Source: Helicobacter suis (lineage in GTDB: Bacteria > Campylobacterota > Campylobacteria > Campylobacterales > Helicobacteraceae). Taken from it: a stretch of 64,000 nt of DNA. The notes below the pieces were generated by a model. The model had not been told where the DNA came from, did not search any database, and saw nothing but the letters and a program-made list of their open reading frames with translations. Shown piece after piece: positions 36,750 to 45,954 of the stretch. The DNA lies in contig NZ_CABIKE010000001.1 in NCBI RefSeq assembly GCF_902196135.1, positions 186,001 to 250,000 on the forward strand, given 5' to 3'. The translations under genes and the position numbers were made by a program. Every line of letters starts with the position of its first letter. The stretch's first letter is position 1.

Positions 36750-38640
36750 ATGGGTTTTAAAACTAGAATTTTATTAATTTTAGCGACTTTATTATTCGTT
36801 GCTTTTAGCATAATGATGTTTGTTGTTAACATTGTTGTCAGTTCTAATATCACTAAGGCAATCCGCCATTCCTCAGATGCAGCTGTTACTCTTATTTCTT
36901 ATTCTCTCAAAGAGTGGAATGACTCTATGAGTAGTGCATTAGCACACACCGTGAAAGATTTAGAACAAATAGAGTTTACAAATATCCCTAGTGTTATTAA
37001 GGTTTTTTCCCTTGTACGCGATGGGTTAAATGCTGAAAATGTTTATGTAGGCCTTGTAGATGGGCGCACAATTGGCACGATGGGGCAAGTTCCAAAGGGT
37101 TATGATCCTAGAAAACGCCCTTGGTATCAAGAGGCTATGGCTAAACAAGGGTTAGTTATTAGCGATGTTTATAAAGACATGTTTACTAAAAAAATAACCC
37201 TAACCTATAGTATTCCTATTTTTAAAAATGGGGCTTTAGGAGGGGGTACTAGCCGCAGATATTAGTTTAGAATCTATGGCTAAAAATGGGCGTAGATTTG
37301 ATTTTAATGGCGTACGCGTCCATGTTTTAGATAAAAAAGCCTTTATCATCCGTTCCTCTAAATTTAAAGCCGGTTCTAATTACTACAACAGCCATTCTTA
37401 CCCGGGAGGTAAAGAACTTACAGATACCATTTTTGCTAATAAGAGTGGTTTTATAGAACATAACGCTCAAGGGGTGGAAAAGTTTTTTGTCTTCACCACA
37501 GTGCCGGGTTTGGAGTGGAAGATTTTAGGGGTGATCAATAAAGAAGATGCGTTTAAAAACCTGAGGGGTTTACAGACTCTTTTGTTTGCTATTGCTATTA
37601 GCGCGATTTTGTTAATCTTAATGATACTCTTTGGGGTGATTCATATTTTCTTTAAACCTCTGATTAATTTAAGAGATTTGATTAAAGAACTTGTCTTCCA
37701 AGAGGGTGATCTCACTAAGAGACTCAGCGTCAAGGGCAAAGATGAAATTGCCAATATTTCTTATAATATCAATGCGTTTTTAGAAAAAACACAGGGGGTT
37801 GTTTCTCAAATTAAAGAGGTTAGCTCTGAAAATTCTCATATTGCTACAATTTTACAAAAAAGTTCTGAGGATGCAAAAAATTGCGCAGAAAAAGAAACAG
37901 AAAAAATTGCCTTAGTACTTAAAAATGGCGATAAAATCATGGGGCATATCCACACGGGAGCCAGTAGCGCGCAGCACAATAACACAAATTTAGTTTCAAC
38001 TGGAAATGCCCTAGAAGAAGTGCGCACCAAAATAGAAAGCTTTAGTACCCATTTGGCAAATAATGCTAAAACCAGTGTAGAACACTCCAATAGATTAGAG
38101 CGTACCTCTCTAGACACACAAGAGATTAAAGGGGTATTAACCATTATTGAAGAAATTGCCAATCAAACCAATTTATTAGCCCTTAATGCGGCTATTGAAG
38201 CGGCTAGAGCCGGTGAACACGGGCGCGGGTTTGCGGTGGTGGCTGATGAAGTTAGAAAGTTAGCTGAAAAAACCCAAAAATCTTTAGGAGAAATCCATAG
38301 TAGCATTAATGGTGTGGTGCAAAGTGTGAATGATATTAGCCAAGATTTAAATAACAATGCCCAAGAGATTGTAAAAGTAAGCCAAGACGCTCTTAATTTG
38401 CAAGCAGTCGTAGATGGCAATGTTAAGAGTATCCAAACTATCATTGGCGCCACTGTTGAGGATGCAAAGGCTTTTAAAGAGGTTGCCACCCTCACACAAG
38501 GAATCATCACAGAGATTTATAAAATCAGTGAATTAAGCACGACTAACCAAAAAAATATCCAAGCGGTTTCAGAAGCTAGCGTCTCTTTAAACAAAACAGC
38601 CGATGTTTTTAACCATGAACTCAATAAATTTAAAGTTTGA
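36750..38640 (+). pseudogene. Methyl-accepting chemotaxis protein gene with a +1 frameshift
   Basis: Two adjacent frames together encode one chemoreceptor of about 629 residues. The first part (36750-37265) has a membrane helix (about residues 6-29) and the start of a dCache sensor with YDPRKRPWYQEA and SDVYKDMFTKKITLTYS. It stops after GALGG because five G occur at 37242-37246. With four G the frame would read [15 protein letters not shown] and run into the second part. That part holds the rest of the sensor, a second helix (about 37575-37645), HAMP and the signalling tip [20 protein letters not shown]. As written it cannot make a full receptor, though all other features are intact, so the break is recent, phase-variable or a sequencing error. 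Confidence 0.85.
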
Positions 38641-39299
38641 TTTTCTCACCACTAGCTAAAAACCTAACTCTAAAAAGAAGATCTATAAGATAGGCTGTAG
38701 GCTTTGATAATTTAATCCCCTAACTTTTAAATGCGGGGGTTAACTTTAGCAGTGGTTGTATTTGGCTTGTTTCTGTGTTGAGAAGATTTGGTTCTTACTT
38801 TGTGAGCAGAGATTTTACAAGGAAATAGTGGCATTTATTCCACCCGCTAAAGATGAGTGGGATTTCTAGCTATCAAAACTTTAGGCTTAAAATTCGTGGA
38901 TTATTTTTGGTGGAAGTTATTCTATTTTCTGCCGTTTTTTCCATTTAGATAGATTCGCGTTATAGCTTTCTAGCTTGGTATTTTGGGATTTTGACACACT
39001 CCCCGCGCGTTAAGCTTGCAGGATAGCGAGTCCTTACTCTGGTGGCTATAGCACAAAACTTTTAGCATACCACTTATGACGCTGGTGCTAAATTAACCTT
39101 AAAAGTACACTCAAAAATTAACTTTAAGCCTTTTTAGTAGGATTTTAGATAATCTAAACCACACTTTTTCCTAAATCTATCAACCTCTAGTTGTCTCATC
39201 TTGAAACTTTATTATGAGAATAGTTAAACATTTAATATTTTTTGCTATTATCACACGAGAGTAAACGAATATAAAATTTACCGATTTGAGGAGGTCTTG
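38641..39299. other. Gene-free stretch with repeat relic upstream of the Hof array
   Basis: No credible gene is seen here. A hairpin-like TTAATCCCC-N13-GGGGGTTAA occurs at about 38711-38742. A relic of the dispersed repeat lies at 38989-39085 and is listed separately. The rest is AT-rich with short broken frames. Confidence 0.6.
38989..39085 (+). repeat. Dispersed relic repeat, copy near 39.0 kb
   Basis: The motif GACACACTCCCCGCGCGTTAAGC (about 38992-39014) is followed about 35 bp later by GCACAAAACTTTTAGCATAC (about 39051-39070). The same two motifs flank a TnpB relic at 26.1-26.4 kb, and this copy looks like an internal deletion of that arrangement. Related sequence also lies at 47.4-47.5 kb. 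Confidence 0.6.
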
Positions 39300-39461
39300 A
39301 TGGAAAATCCAGTAGTTTGGCTAAAAATTTGTTTAGAGTTGACCTTCTCTTTTATTATTCGTATTAAAGAGAGCTATGCAATTACCACCTTTCACGCACA
39401 GCAAGGGATTTTTAAAAGGCATCTCTTGATGTGTTTAAGGGGTTGTCTGATGATGCGGTAG
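39300..39461 (+). CDS. Possible small peptide or gene fragment (53 residues)
   Basis: An ATG at 39300 follows a strong GAGGAGG ribosome site (39288-39294) and opens a 53-codon frame starting MENPVVWLKICLELTFSFIIR. The first 20 residues are hydrophobic. Overlapping in another frame (to about 39489) is a peptide SLDVFKGLSDDAVAKIKSIW that looks like the end of a helical protein, so the stretch may be a frameshifted gene remnant. I recognise neither. Confidence 0.25.
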   Translation: MENPVVWLKICLELTFSFIIRIKESYAITTFHAQQGIFKRHLLMCLRGCLMMR

Positions 39462-39557
39462 CTAAAATCAAAAGCATTTGGAGGTGTTAGAGAGTTTCAA
39501 GTTGGGCTTGTAGAGTCCTCCCCTGTGTAGGGTTGTTATATACTATGGAGAATTGTG

Positions 39558-41072
39558 ATGAGAAAAGCTATATTGCTTTCCAAGAGTTTGGTCGCCTTTT
39601 TAGGTTTGTTGTCTGAAACTAGCGCCTTTGATTTGCGCAATCTTGAATCTTTTGCCAAATTTAAAGCGGGTACGGAAATGTTTTCTAAAATAGGGTTTAA
39701 CAACAAGCCTATTAACACTAACAAAGGTCTCTATCCCACTGAAACCTTTATGACGGTCGTGGGTTATCTCCAATTAGATTTTCCCGAGCTTTTACCCAAA
39801 AGTTCAACAGCCAATGGACACCATATGTCAGGGAGTTTAGGGGGCTTTGCTGGGGGGCTTGTTTATGATGGCACAAAAGACCTCATCAATGAAGCCACAG
39901 GTAAGCCTTATGGGGCTATGAACTGGAACTACTTTGGCTATTTTGCCGGATTAGTTGGGCAAAAGCCTTGGGGGCAGTGTTGGTATGGCGCTGGAGGGGG
40001 CAATGAGTCTAAATATGTGGGCTTAAGTGCAGCGCAATTACAGGCAATGTCTGATGCTACAGTGATTGGTGGGGTTAATGCGGCTGATTGTGTGCAAGGT
40101 TATGCGCATAATACCCGCGATTATGTGATTTATAACGCCTATATTGACTATTCCTATAAAAATATCTTTAGATTCCGCGGAGGCCGCTATGAATCCCCAG
40201 CAGACTACATGAGTGGTTATACGCAAGGGATAGACATGACCTTAAATTTAGGGCATTTTAAGTTTTGGTGGTTTAGCTCCTTTGGACGGGGTTTTGCCTA
40301 TAACGAGTGGCTTTATAACTTTTACTCACCTAAAACCTATGTTTTAGCTAATGGTAAAAAAATCAACCCCGGGGTGCATGCTTTCTACATCACATGGAAT
40401 TATAAGGGTTTTAGCATCGTGCCCTTTGTGTATTTCTCACCTGATAATGAATATAGCCCTTGTTTTACTCTCTTGTATGATAGTAAACCAAACTTTAAGG
40501 GGGTGGGTTGGCGTTCTCAAACCGATATTACGGTTTTAAACCCCTTTTATGCTAAACGCTTTTGGAACACTTACCAATTTGGCATGATCTCTAGGGAAAA
40601 CGCCCATAGTTTGATGATCAAACAGCGCTTTGACTACAACAACTACAACTTTGGTGGCGGGATTTACCAAAACTTTGGCAATGCTAACTGGATGATTGGC
40701 TACCATGGTAACCGCTTGGGTTTTGACTTTTGGACTAACACCGTTTATGCCAATACGCTTAACTCCCTCTCTTATATGATGGATTCTAATGCCTTTACGG
40801 CTTTTCTCTTTGGCGGGGGTGTGTATAAAAAATTACTCTATGGTTTTATCGGCCGTTTAACCTATGGGCCTAGAGCCAATGAACAAAGCTTTGCGGTTAA
40901 CTTTGGTTACCAATTTTCTAAACACTTTTATGCAGATATTAAGGTGGAGTTTTATAACCAACTCATGCACAGAGGTTATAAAATTGGCTGGAATGGGCCT
41001 TTCTTACCCGATCAACCCGGTACCGATCAGGATAGAAGCCATATTTTTACAGAAGTTAAAGTGAGTCTTTAA
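39558..41072 (+). CDS. Hof-family outer-membrane protein 1 of 5
   Basis: The 504-residue barrel protein has a signal peptide (about residues 1-24, ending SETSAF). It carries the Hof N-terminal signature FSKIGFNNKPINTNKGLYPT and ends DQDRSHIFTEVKVSL, again as in Hof proteins. YGPRANEQSFAVNFGYQF marks a late strand. An insertion between GQCWYG and AADCVQGY (about residues 140-180) holds two Cys that could form a disulfide in a surface loop. I use the ATG at 39558 (GGAG seven bases upstream) rather than the GTG at 39555. It heads five same-strand paralogues. Which H. pylori Hof (A-H) it matches I cannot say. Confidence 0.85.
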   Translation: MRKAILLSKSLVAFLGLLSETSAFDLRNLESFAKFKAGTEMFSKIGFNNKPINTNKGLYPTETFMTVVGYLQLDFPELLPKSSTANGHHMSGSLGGFAGGLVYDGTKDLINEATGKPYGAMNWNYFGYFAGLVGQKPWGQCWYGAGGGNESKYVGLSAAQLQAMSDATVIGGVNAADCVQGYAHNTRDYVIYNAYIDYSYKNIFRFRGGRYESPADYMSGYTQGIDMTLNLGHFKFWWFSSFGRGFAYNEWLYNFYSPKTYVLANGKKINPGVHAFYITWNYKGFSIVPFVYFSPDNEYSPCFTLLYDSKPNFKGVGWRSQTDITVLNPFYAKRFWNTYQFGMISRENAHSLMIKQRFDYNNYNFGGGIYQNFGNANWMIGYHGNRLGFDFWTNTVYANTLNSLSYMMDSNAFTAFLFGGGVYKKLLYGFIGRLTYGPRANEQSFAVNFGYQFSKHFYADIKVEFYNQLMHRGYKIGWNGPFLPDQPGTDQDRSHIFTEVKVSL

Positions 41073-41086
41073 GATCAAGAGGGTAG

Positions 41087-42445
41087 ATGCGTAAGGTTAG
41101 TTATGGGAGTGCGTTTTTTTATGCGTGTTGTGTGGGCTCTTTGGGGGCATTTGATTATAAATTTAGTAGCGTGGCTGAGTCAGTATCTAAGGTGGGTTTT
41201 AACCATTCGCCGATTAATTCTAAAAAAGGCATCTTTCCTACTGAGAGTTTTGTAACTTTAACTTTTAAAACCCAAGTGGATAGCACGCTTTTTAATAAGG
41301 GCAATCATAAAGTGAGCGGGGGACTTGGGGGGAGTATTGGCGCTTTAACTTATGATGACACCACCACGCTTATTGATCAAAGCACGGGTCAGGTTTATGG
41401 CTCTAAACTCACTTATTTTTATATGGGGCGTTGGATTGGTTTTTTAGGTAATGCCCCTTGGAAAAAATCTAATGTAGAAACCACCCACCATGCCCGCCCT
41501 TATGTGCTGTATAACGCCTTTTTACGCTACGATTATAAAAATATTTTCAGCATTATTGCCGGGAGATATGCCTCCAAAGCGACATTTATGAGTGGGTACA
41601 CGCAAGGCTTTGAAGTCTCTTATAAATTCCCCTCTTTTTTTAAATTGCGTTGGATTAGCTCCTTTGGGCGCGCTTTAGCAGTGGGTGAATTTATAAGGCC
41701 GTGGTATTCTCCGGTTACTACGACAAATAAAAAAGGGCAAGTGGTTAATTTAGGAATCCACGCGGTGGGGTTAAATTATGATACCCGCTATTTTTCAGCC
41801 GTCTCTTTTGTCTATTTTTCTCCTAACACCTACACCACCCCCGGTTTTAAATTGTACTTTAATAGCAACCCGCTTTTTGATGGGATTGGCTTTAAATCAC
41901 TCACCACCATAACCGTGATTTTTCCTATTTATGATCCCCGTGTTTATGATAGCTGGTATCGTGGTTCTATGTATGGCAAATGGGCTAGTAATATTTATAT
42001 CCGCCAACGCTTTGATTACGATCAATATAACTTTGGCGGGGGGTATTTCCAAAACTTTGGCAACCCAGCTGCTAAGATTTTCCAATACGGAAGCCCTGTT
42101 GTGATTGATTCGCGTGATGATAGCGTTTATGGCGGATTGATGAATAACATGCTCTCGCCTAATTCTATCACCGGCTATTTATTTATGGGTGGGGTTCATA
42201 AAAAGATTTTTTGGGGTTTGGTGGGTAGATTAACCTTTTCACCCAGAGCCAACGAGCAAAGCCTAGCGTGGAATTTAGGGATTAAATGGAGTCATTACAT
42301 CTCTACTAATATTAAGATTGAATATAACGAAGTAGACACCCACAAGGGCTATAACATCGCTAATTGGTACACATTAGACCCAAGCGTGGGTGCTACGCAT
42401 CAAGATAGGAGTTTTTTAATGACAGCAATCAAAGCGCAGTTTTAA
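41087..42445 (+). CDS. Hof-family outer-membrane protein 2 of 5
   Basis: The 452-residue protein has a signal peptide (about residues 1-21, VGSLGAFDY), the family motif SKVGFNHSPINSKKGIFPTESF, the shared interior MSGYTQGFEVSYK and SPRANEQSLAWNLGI, and the C-terminal HQDRSFLMTAIKAQF with terminal Phe. Unlike copy 1 it has no cysteine-bounded insertion in the middle and is the shortest of the five. It begins 14 bp after copy 1, so the two are probably cotranscribed. No separate promoter is visible between them. Confidence 0.85.
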   Translation: MRKVSYGSAFFYACCVGSLGAFDYKFSSVAESVSKVGFNHSPINSKKGIFPTESFVTLTFKTQVDSTLFNKGNHKVSGGLGGSIGALTYDDTTTLIDQSTGQVYGSKLTYFYMGRWIGFLGNAPWKKSNVETTHHARPYVLYNAFLRYDYKNIFSIIAGRYASKATFMSGYTQGFEVSYKFPSFFKLRWISSFGRALAVGEFIRPWYSPVTTTNKKGQVVNLGIHAVGLNYDTRYFSAVSFVYFSPNTYTTPGFKLYFNSNPLFDGIGFKSLTTITVIFPIYDPRVYDSWYRGSMYGKWASNIYIRQRFDYDQYNFGGGYFQNFGNPAAKIFQYGSPVVIDSRDDSVYGGLMNNMLSPNSITGYLFMGGVHKKIFWGLVGRLTFSPRANEQSLAWNLGIKWSHYISTNIKIEYNEVDTHKGYNIANWYTLDPSVGATHQDRSFLMTAIKAQF

Positions 42446-42469
42446 ACCATTCTATTTTAAGGAGATCCA

Positions 42470-43978
42470 ATGGCTTTAGATTTTCATAGACATTTGCGGT
42501 TTTCTTTCCTTTCTCTAGGTCTTTTTTCTCTTTCACAAATTAATTTTTTAGAAGGCTATGATTTTAAAATCACAGGCCGGTTAGAAAACTTTTCTAAAAT
42601 CGGGTTTAACCATTCTGCTATCAATACCAAATACGGCATTTATCCAACTGAAAGTTTTACAGATATTGTCGGGTTTGCTCAAATCAAAATAGGGCTTTTG
42701 CCTAAAGCCATAGAGGAAAATGGGCATACACTTAGTTTTAGTTTAGGCGGGACGATGGCAGGTATCCCTTATGATGGCACGAAATATTTAAAAGATCAAA
42801 ACGGGCAAATTTTTGGCTCAGTGGTGCATAATTTCATCGGGGGTTATCACGGGTATTTTTATAATAAGTATTTTAATCAGGTTTCAGGGGCTTACCATGC
42901 AAGACCTTATGTACTAGATACCGCCTTTTTACAATATGATTATAAACATATCTTTGGGTTTAAAATTGGGCGTTATGAAGCCAATATTGATTTTATGAGC
43001 GGGTCTAACCAAGGCTTTGAGTTTTACTACAAACCTACAAGAAATCTTAAGCTATGGTGGTGGAGCTCTTATGGAAGGGGGCTAGCTTTTAACTCTTGGC
43101 TTTATCAATTCTACGCCACCACTACCTATAACCAACCAAATGGCACTAGGGCTAACTATGGCTGGCATGGCATCACCGCCACTTATGATTATAAAAACTT
43201 AAGCGCGCAGGCTTTCTTTTATTTTTCTCCAAAGACTTACAACGCCCCGGGCTTTAAACTCATGTATGATACGAATAAAAATTTCCAAAATGTGGGTTTT
43301 CGCTCCCAAACGCTCTTAATGGTTACCATACCCGTTTATGATTCAGGTTGGTACAATTCTAAAACCCACACTTGGAGTATCTGGGATGCAGTGAGTAATG
43401 GCACAGGGGCTTTAGGCCAAATCATTGGCAAATACGGGGTTACTTTAAATATCCGCCAAGTTTTTTGGTGGAATCACTGGTCTGTTATTTTAGGGCTTTA
43501 TAATACTTTTGGTAACTCAGATGCCTATTTAGGAAGCCACACCATGCCAATGGGGAATAACACCTCTTATGTGAACAACTATGTAAGCGCAAGTACTGTC
43601 GGGTATGACTTTTGGGATAACACCGCTTATGACGGCCTAGCCGATGCGCTAACCAATGCTAACACCACAACCATTTATGGCTCTGTGGGTAGCTTTTATA
43701 AGAAATTTGCATGGCATATTTTTGGTCGGGTGAGTAATGCTAATCATAACGCTCAAGGCCATTTAGGCCGCGCAAATGAGTACTCAGCCGCGCTTAGTTT
43801 AGACTATGCTTTTACAACTTCAGTTTTTGTACACTTCAAACTAGAATACTACGGCGCATATATCCATCAAGGCTACCAAGTGGGCTATTTTGGTAAGCCA
43901 GAGTATAACAACCCTGATTTTAAGGCTAATTATCAGGATCGTAGCCACATCATGACCAATATCACTTTGAAATTTTAA
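42470..43978 (+). CDS. Hof-family outer-membrane protein 3 of 5
   Basis: The 502-residue protein has a signal peptide (about residues 8-30, ending near NFLEGYDF), then FSKIGFNHSAINTKYGIYPTESF, a MSGSNQGFEFYYK strand, GRANEYSAALSLDYAF and a QDRSHIMTNITLKF end. It lacks cysteine in the mature part. The stretch about residues 300-375 is longer than in copy 2, which suggests an extended surface loop. AAGGAG lies just before the ATG, 24 bp after copy 2. A hairpin follows the stop, so copies 1-3 may form one transcript. Confidence 0.85.
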   Translation: MALDFHRHLRFSFLSLGLFSLSQINFLEGYDFKITGRLENFSKIGFNHSAINTKYGIYPTESFTDIVGFAQIKIGLLPKAIEENGHTLSFSLGGTMAGIPYDGTKYLKDQNGQIFGSVVHNFIGGYHGYFYNKYFNQVSGAYHARPYVLDTAFLQYDYKHIFGFKIGRYEANIDFMSGSNQGFEFYYKPTRNLKLWWWSSYGRGLAFNSWLYQFYATTTYNQPNGTRANYGWHGITATYDYKNLSAQAFFYFSPKTYNAPGFKLMYDTNKNFQNVGFRSQTLLMVTIPVYDSGWYNSKTHTWSIWDAVSNGTGALGQIIGKYGVTLNIRQVFWWNHWSVILGLYNTFGNSDAYLGSHTMPMGNNTSYVNNYVSASTVGYDFWDNTAYDGLADALTNANTTTIYGSVGSFYKKFAWHIFGRVSNANHNAQGHLGRANEYSAALSLDYAFTTSVFVHFKLEYYGAYIHQGYQVGYFGKPEYNNPDFKANYQDRSHIMTNITLKF

Positions 43979-43982
43979 GAGA

Positions 43983-44011
43983 AATATTATTAAAGCGCTT
44001 AAGATAATATT
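43983..44011 (+). terminator. Hairpin after Hof copy 3
   Basis: AATATTAT (43983-43990) pairs with ATAATATT (44004-44011) around a self-complementary AAGCGCTT. The stem is AT-rich and no long U run follows, so termination would be weak. It divides copies 1-3 from copy 4, which has a 200-bp upstream region of its own. Confidence 0.35.
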
Positions 44012-44190
44012 ATTAATGTTTGTTAAATTAGAAAAAATTGGTTTTCATTTAAGAAAAAAAATATCTAAACTATATTAAAATACGCGAACACAATCATGGT
44101 CTCGGGCATAGCTCGATTGGAGTTTTTGCGAGCATGTTCTGTGTAGATTTCATCTCGAGGTTATACCGTTATTATGAAAAGGCAGCACCT

Positions 44191-45864
44191 ATGAATCAAA
44201 AAAATAAACAGACAAAGCCAGAAGGTGGAACTAGCTGTTGGGGTAAGTGGGCTAGGGGTGCCCGTAAGCTACGCAACACGCTCACGCCCGCTTTGCTCGT
44301 CTCTTCTTCTTTTGGGCTTTCTGGTTTGGACGCTCTGAGTTATGAGGTCCATGGGGATTTCATCAACTTCTCTAAGGTGGGGTTTAATAACTCCCCGATT
44401 AACCCAGTCAAAGGGCTTTACCCGACTGGTACTTTTGTGGAGTTGACAGGTAAGTTAGAAACCACTCTACACTTAGGTAAAGGTTGGAGTGCAACTGTTG
44501 GGGGTGCTCTTGGTGGCATGCCCTATGATAGTACGCGTTATGATAAATACGCCAATGATATTCAAGTCCCACAGGCTTGGAAAAATGCAGCAGCAGATTG
44601 TCATGACAACAGCGCCGGGGGCTTTTGTATTCCCTTCTGGGGCTCTGCTAACCAAGTTGGTACTTATCAGTACGCAATGGCACATGGCGGCATAGCTGAC
44701 CCTCGCGGGATTGGCTATATGTTTATGGGTGAGTGGAACGGGCTTTTCCCAAACTACTATCCAGCTAGTGCCTATACTCCCGGTCAATCACGCCGCTATG
44801 AAATTTATAAGGCTAATATCCAATATAAAAGCGATCGGGTTTGGATGATTTTAGGGCGTTATGATACCACTCAGGTTAAAGACATTGACTGGTTTTATCA
44901 ATTAACGCAAGGTTTCTATGGGATGTTTAAGCTGACTAATAAGCTAACCTTCCAAGTGTTTAGCTCCTGGGGCCGTGGTATTGCTGACGGGCAATGGATG
45001 TTCCCAATCTATCGCGAAAAACCTTGGGGCCAACATAAAATCGGCTTTATTTATCAAGTGAATAAGCACTTCTCTATCCACCCGCATGTGTGGTTCTCTC
45101 CAGAAGTGTTTACCGCTCCAGAAATTAAAATGTATTATGACACCAACCCAGAATTTAACGGACGGGGTTTCCGCTCACAAACAACCTTCTATGGTATGTA
45201 TGTTTATCAGTGGAACAACGCCAAATACGGCCGTTATGCGCCCGCTCGTTATAACTCTTGGGATCCTTTCTTAGATGGTGGCAAATGGCGCGGTTTACAA
45301 GGTCCGGGCGGTGCGGTTATCTTGATTAAAGAACGCCTAGACTTTAACAACTACAATGTTAGTTTTGGTATCTACGATGCCATCGGTAACCCGAACCAAA
45401 ACATCGGTACATATGGTAACCCAGTGGCTATCGACGGCGTAGAACAATGGACAGGTGGTATCTACTCATTAGGGTTTGCATCCATCAACAACATCACCGA
45501 CGCAGACGCCTTTACTGCGTATGCAAAGGTTGGTGCGGTGTATGGTAAATTTGACTGGGAGTTGGCTGAAAGATACACCACAGCTCCTCGTGCAGATGGT
45601 CAAGCTCTAGCGTTGTATTTAGACTACCAATTTGGCAAACATATTTCAGCGGGTATCAAGCTTGAATGGTTCTTGCAAGTGATTCGCGCGGGCTATAACC
45701 CAGGTGTGGGCTTCTTAAGCTATATGGGACAACCTTTAAGTTTGAATACAGGTCTGTTCTCTGCGGCTGGCTTTGCACAGGGTCCGCAAAATACTGGTGG
45801 TATTGCTCATACAGTGGCACAAGATCGAAGCCACTTGATGACTCACATCAGCTATAGTTTCTAG
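44191..45864 (+). CDS. Hof-family outer-membrane protein 4 of 5 (largest)
   Basis: From the ATG at 44191 (AAAGG about ten bases upstream) the protein has 557 residues. A longer frame back to 44134 lacks a convincing ribosome site. The N-terminus is unusual: some 30 basic and Gly-rich residues before the hydrophobic TPALLVSSSFGLSGLDALS, so the signal peptide is long. FSKVGFNNSPINPVKGLYPTGTF follows. A loop near residues 125-140 has paired Cys (AADCHDNSAGGFCIP). The end is AQDRSHLMTHISYSF. Codons shift toward GGT, AAC, ATC and TAC compared with its neighbours, a sign of high expression or different ancestry. A palindrome follows its stop. Confidence 0.87.
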   Translation: MNQKNKQTKPEGGTSCWGKWARGARKLRNTLTPALLVSSSFGLSGLDALSYEVHGDFINFSKVGFNNSPINPVKGLYPTGTFVELTGKLETTLHLGKGWSATVGGALGGMPYDSTRYDKYANDIQVPQAWKNAAADCHDNSAGGFCIPFWGSANQVGTYQYAMAHGGIADPRGIGYMFMGEWNGLFPNYYPASAYTPGQSRRYEIYKANIQYKSDRVWMILGRYDTTQVKDIDWFYQLTQGFYGMFKLTNKLTFQVFSSWGRGIADGQWMFPIYREKPWGQHKIGFIYQVNKHFSIHPHVWFSPEVFTAPEIKMYYDTNPEFNGRGFRSQTTFYGMYVYQWNNAKYGRYAPARYNSWDPFLDGGKWRGLQGPGGAVILIKERLDFNNYNVSFGIYDAIGNPNQNIGTYGNPVAIDGVEQWTGGIYSLGFASINNITDADAFTAYAKVGAVYGKFDWELAERYTTAPRADGQALALYLDYQFGKHISAGIKLEWFLQVIRAGYNPGVGFLSYMGQPLSLNTGLFSAAGFAQGPQNTGGIAHTVAQDRSHLMTHISYSF

Positions 45865-45877
45865 TCTTTTTTTCTAG

Positions 45878-45900
45878 CTTAAGGAGAACTTCTCCTTAAG
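45878..45900 (+). terminator. Perfect 11-bp palindrome after Hof copy 4
   Basis: CTTAAGGAGAA (45878-45888) is the exact reverse complement of TTCTCCTTAAG (45890-45900), with one base between. In RNA this makes a strong hairpin at the end of copy 4. Only a weakly U-rich stretch follows. It sits 11 bp before a TATAAT that serves the next Hof gene, so it may separate two transcripts. Confidence 0.55.
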
Positions 45901-45911
45901 TGTGTTGTTGC

Positions 45912-45917
45912 TATAAT
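45912..45917 (+). promoter_or_regulatory. -10 box for Hof copy 5
   Basis: TATAAT at 45912-45917 places a transcript start near 45924 and a leader of about 31 nt before the ATG at 45955, with AGG as the ribosome site. It shows that copy 5 can be expressed apart from copy 4. Confidence 0.6.
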
Positions 45918-45954
45918 ACGCCCCGTTTTTATAACTCCATCCAAGCAGGTTCCC

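Noticed and set aside
38711-38742. Inverted repeat TTAATCCCC/GGGGGTTAA as terminator of the chemoreceptor gene
   Set aside because: It lies 70 bp after the stop and has no U run; it may equally be a mobile-element end, so no call was made as a terminator.
44100-44141. Stem-like CTCGGGCATAGCTCGATTGGAG before Hof copy 4, at first glance tRNA- or riboswitch-like
   Set aside because: Only a short local pairing exists; no conserved arms are seen.
44473-44787. 104-residue minus-strand frame inside Hof copy 4
   Set aside because: Antisense shadow; no start signal and no recognisable composition.
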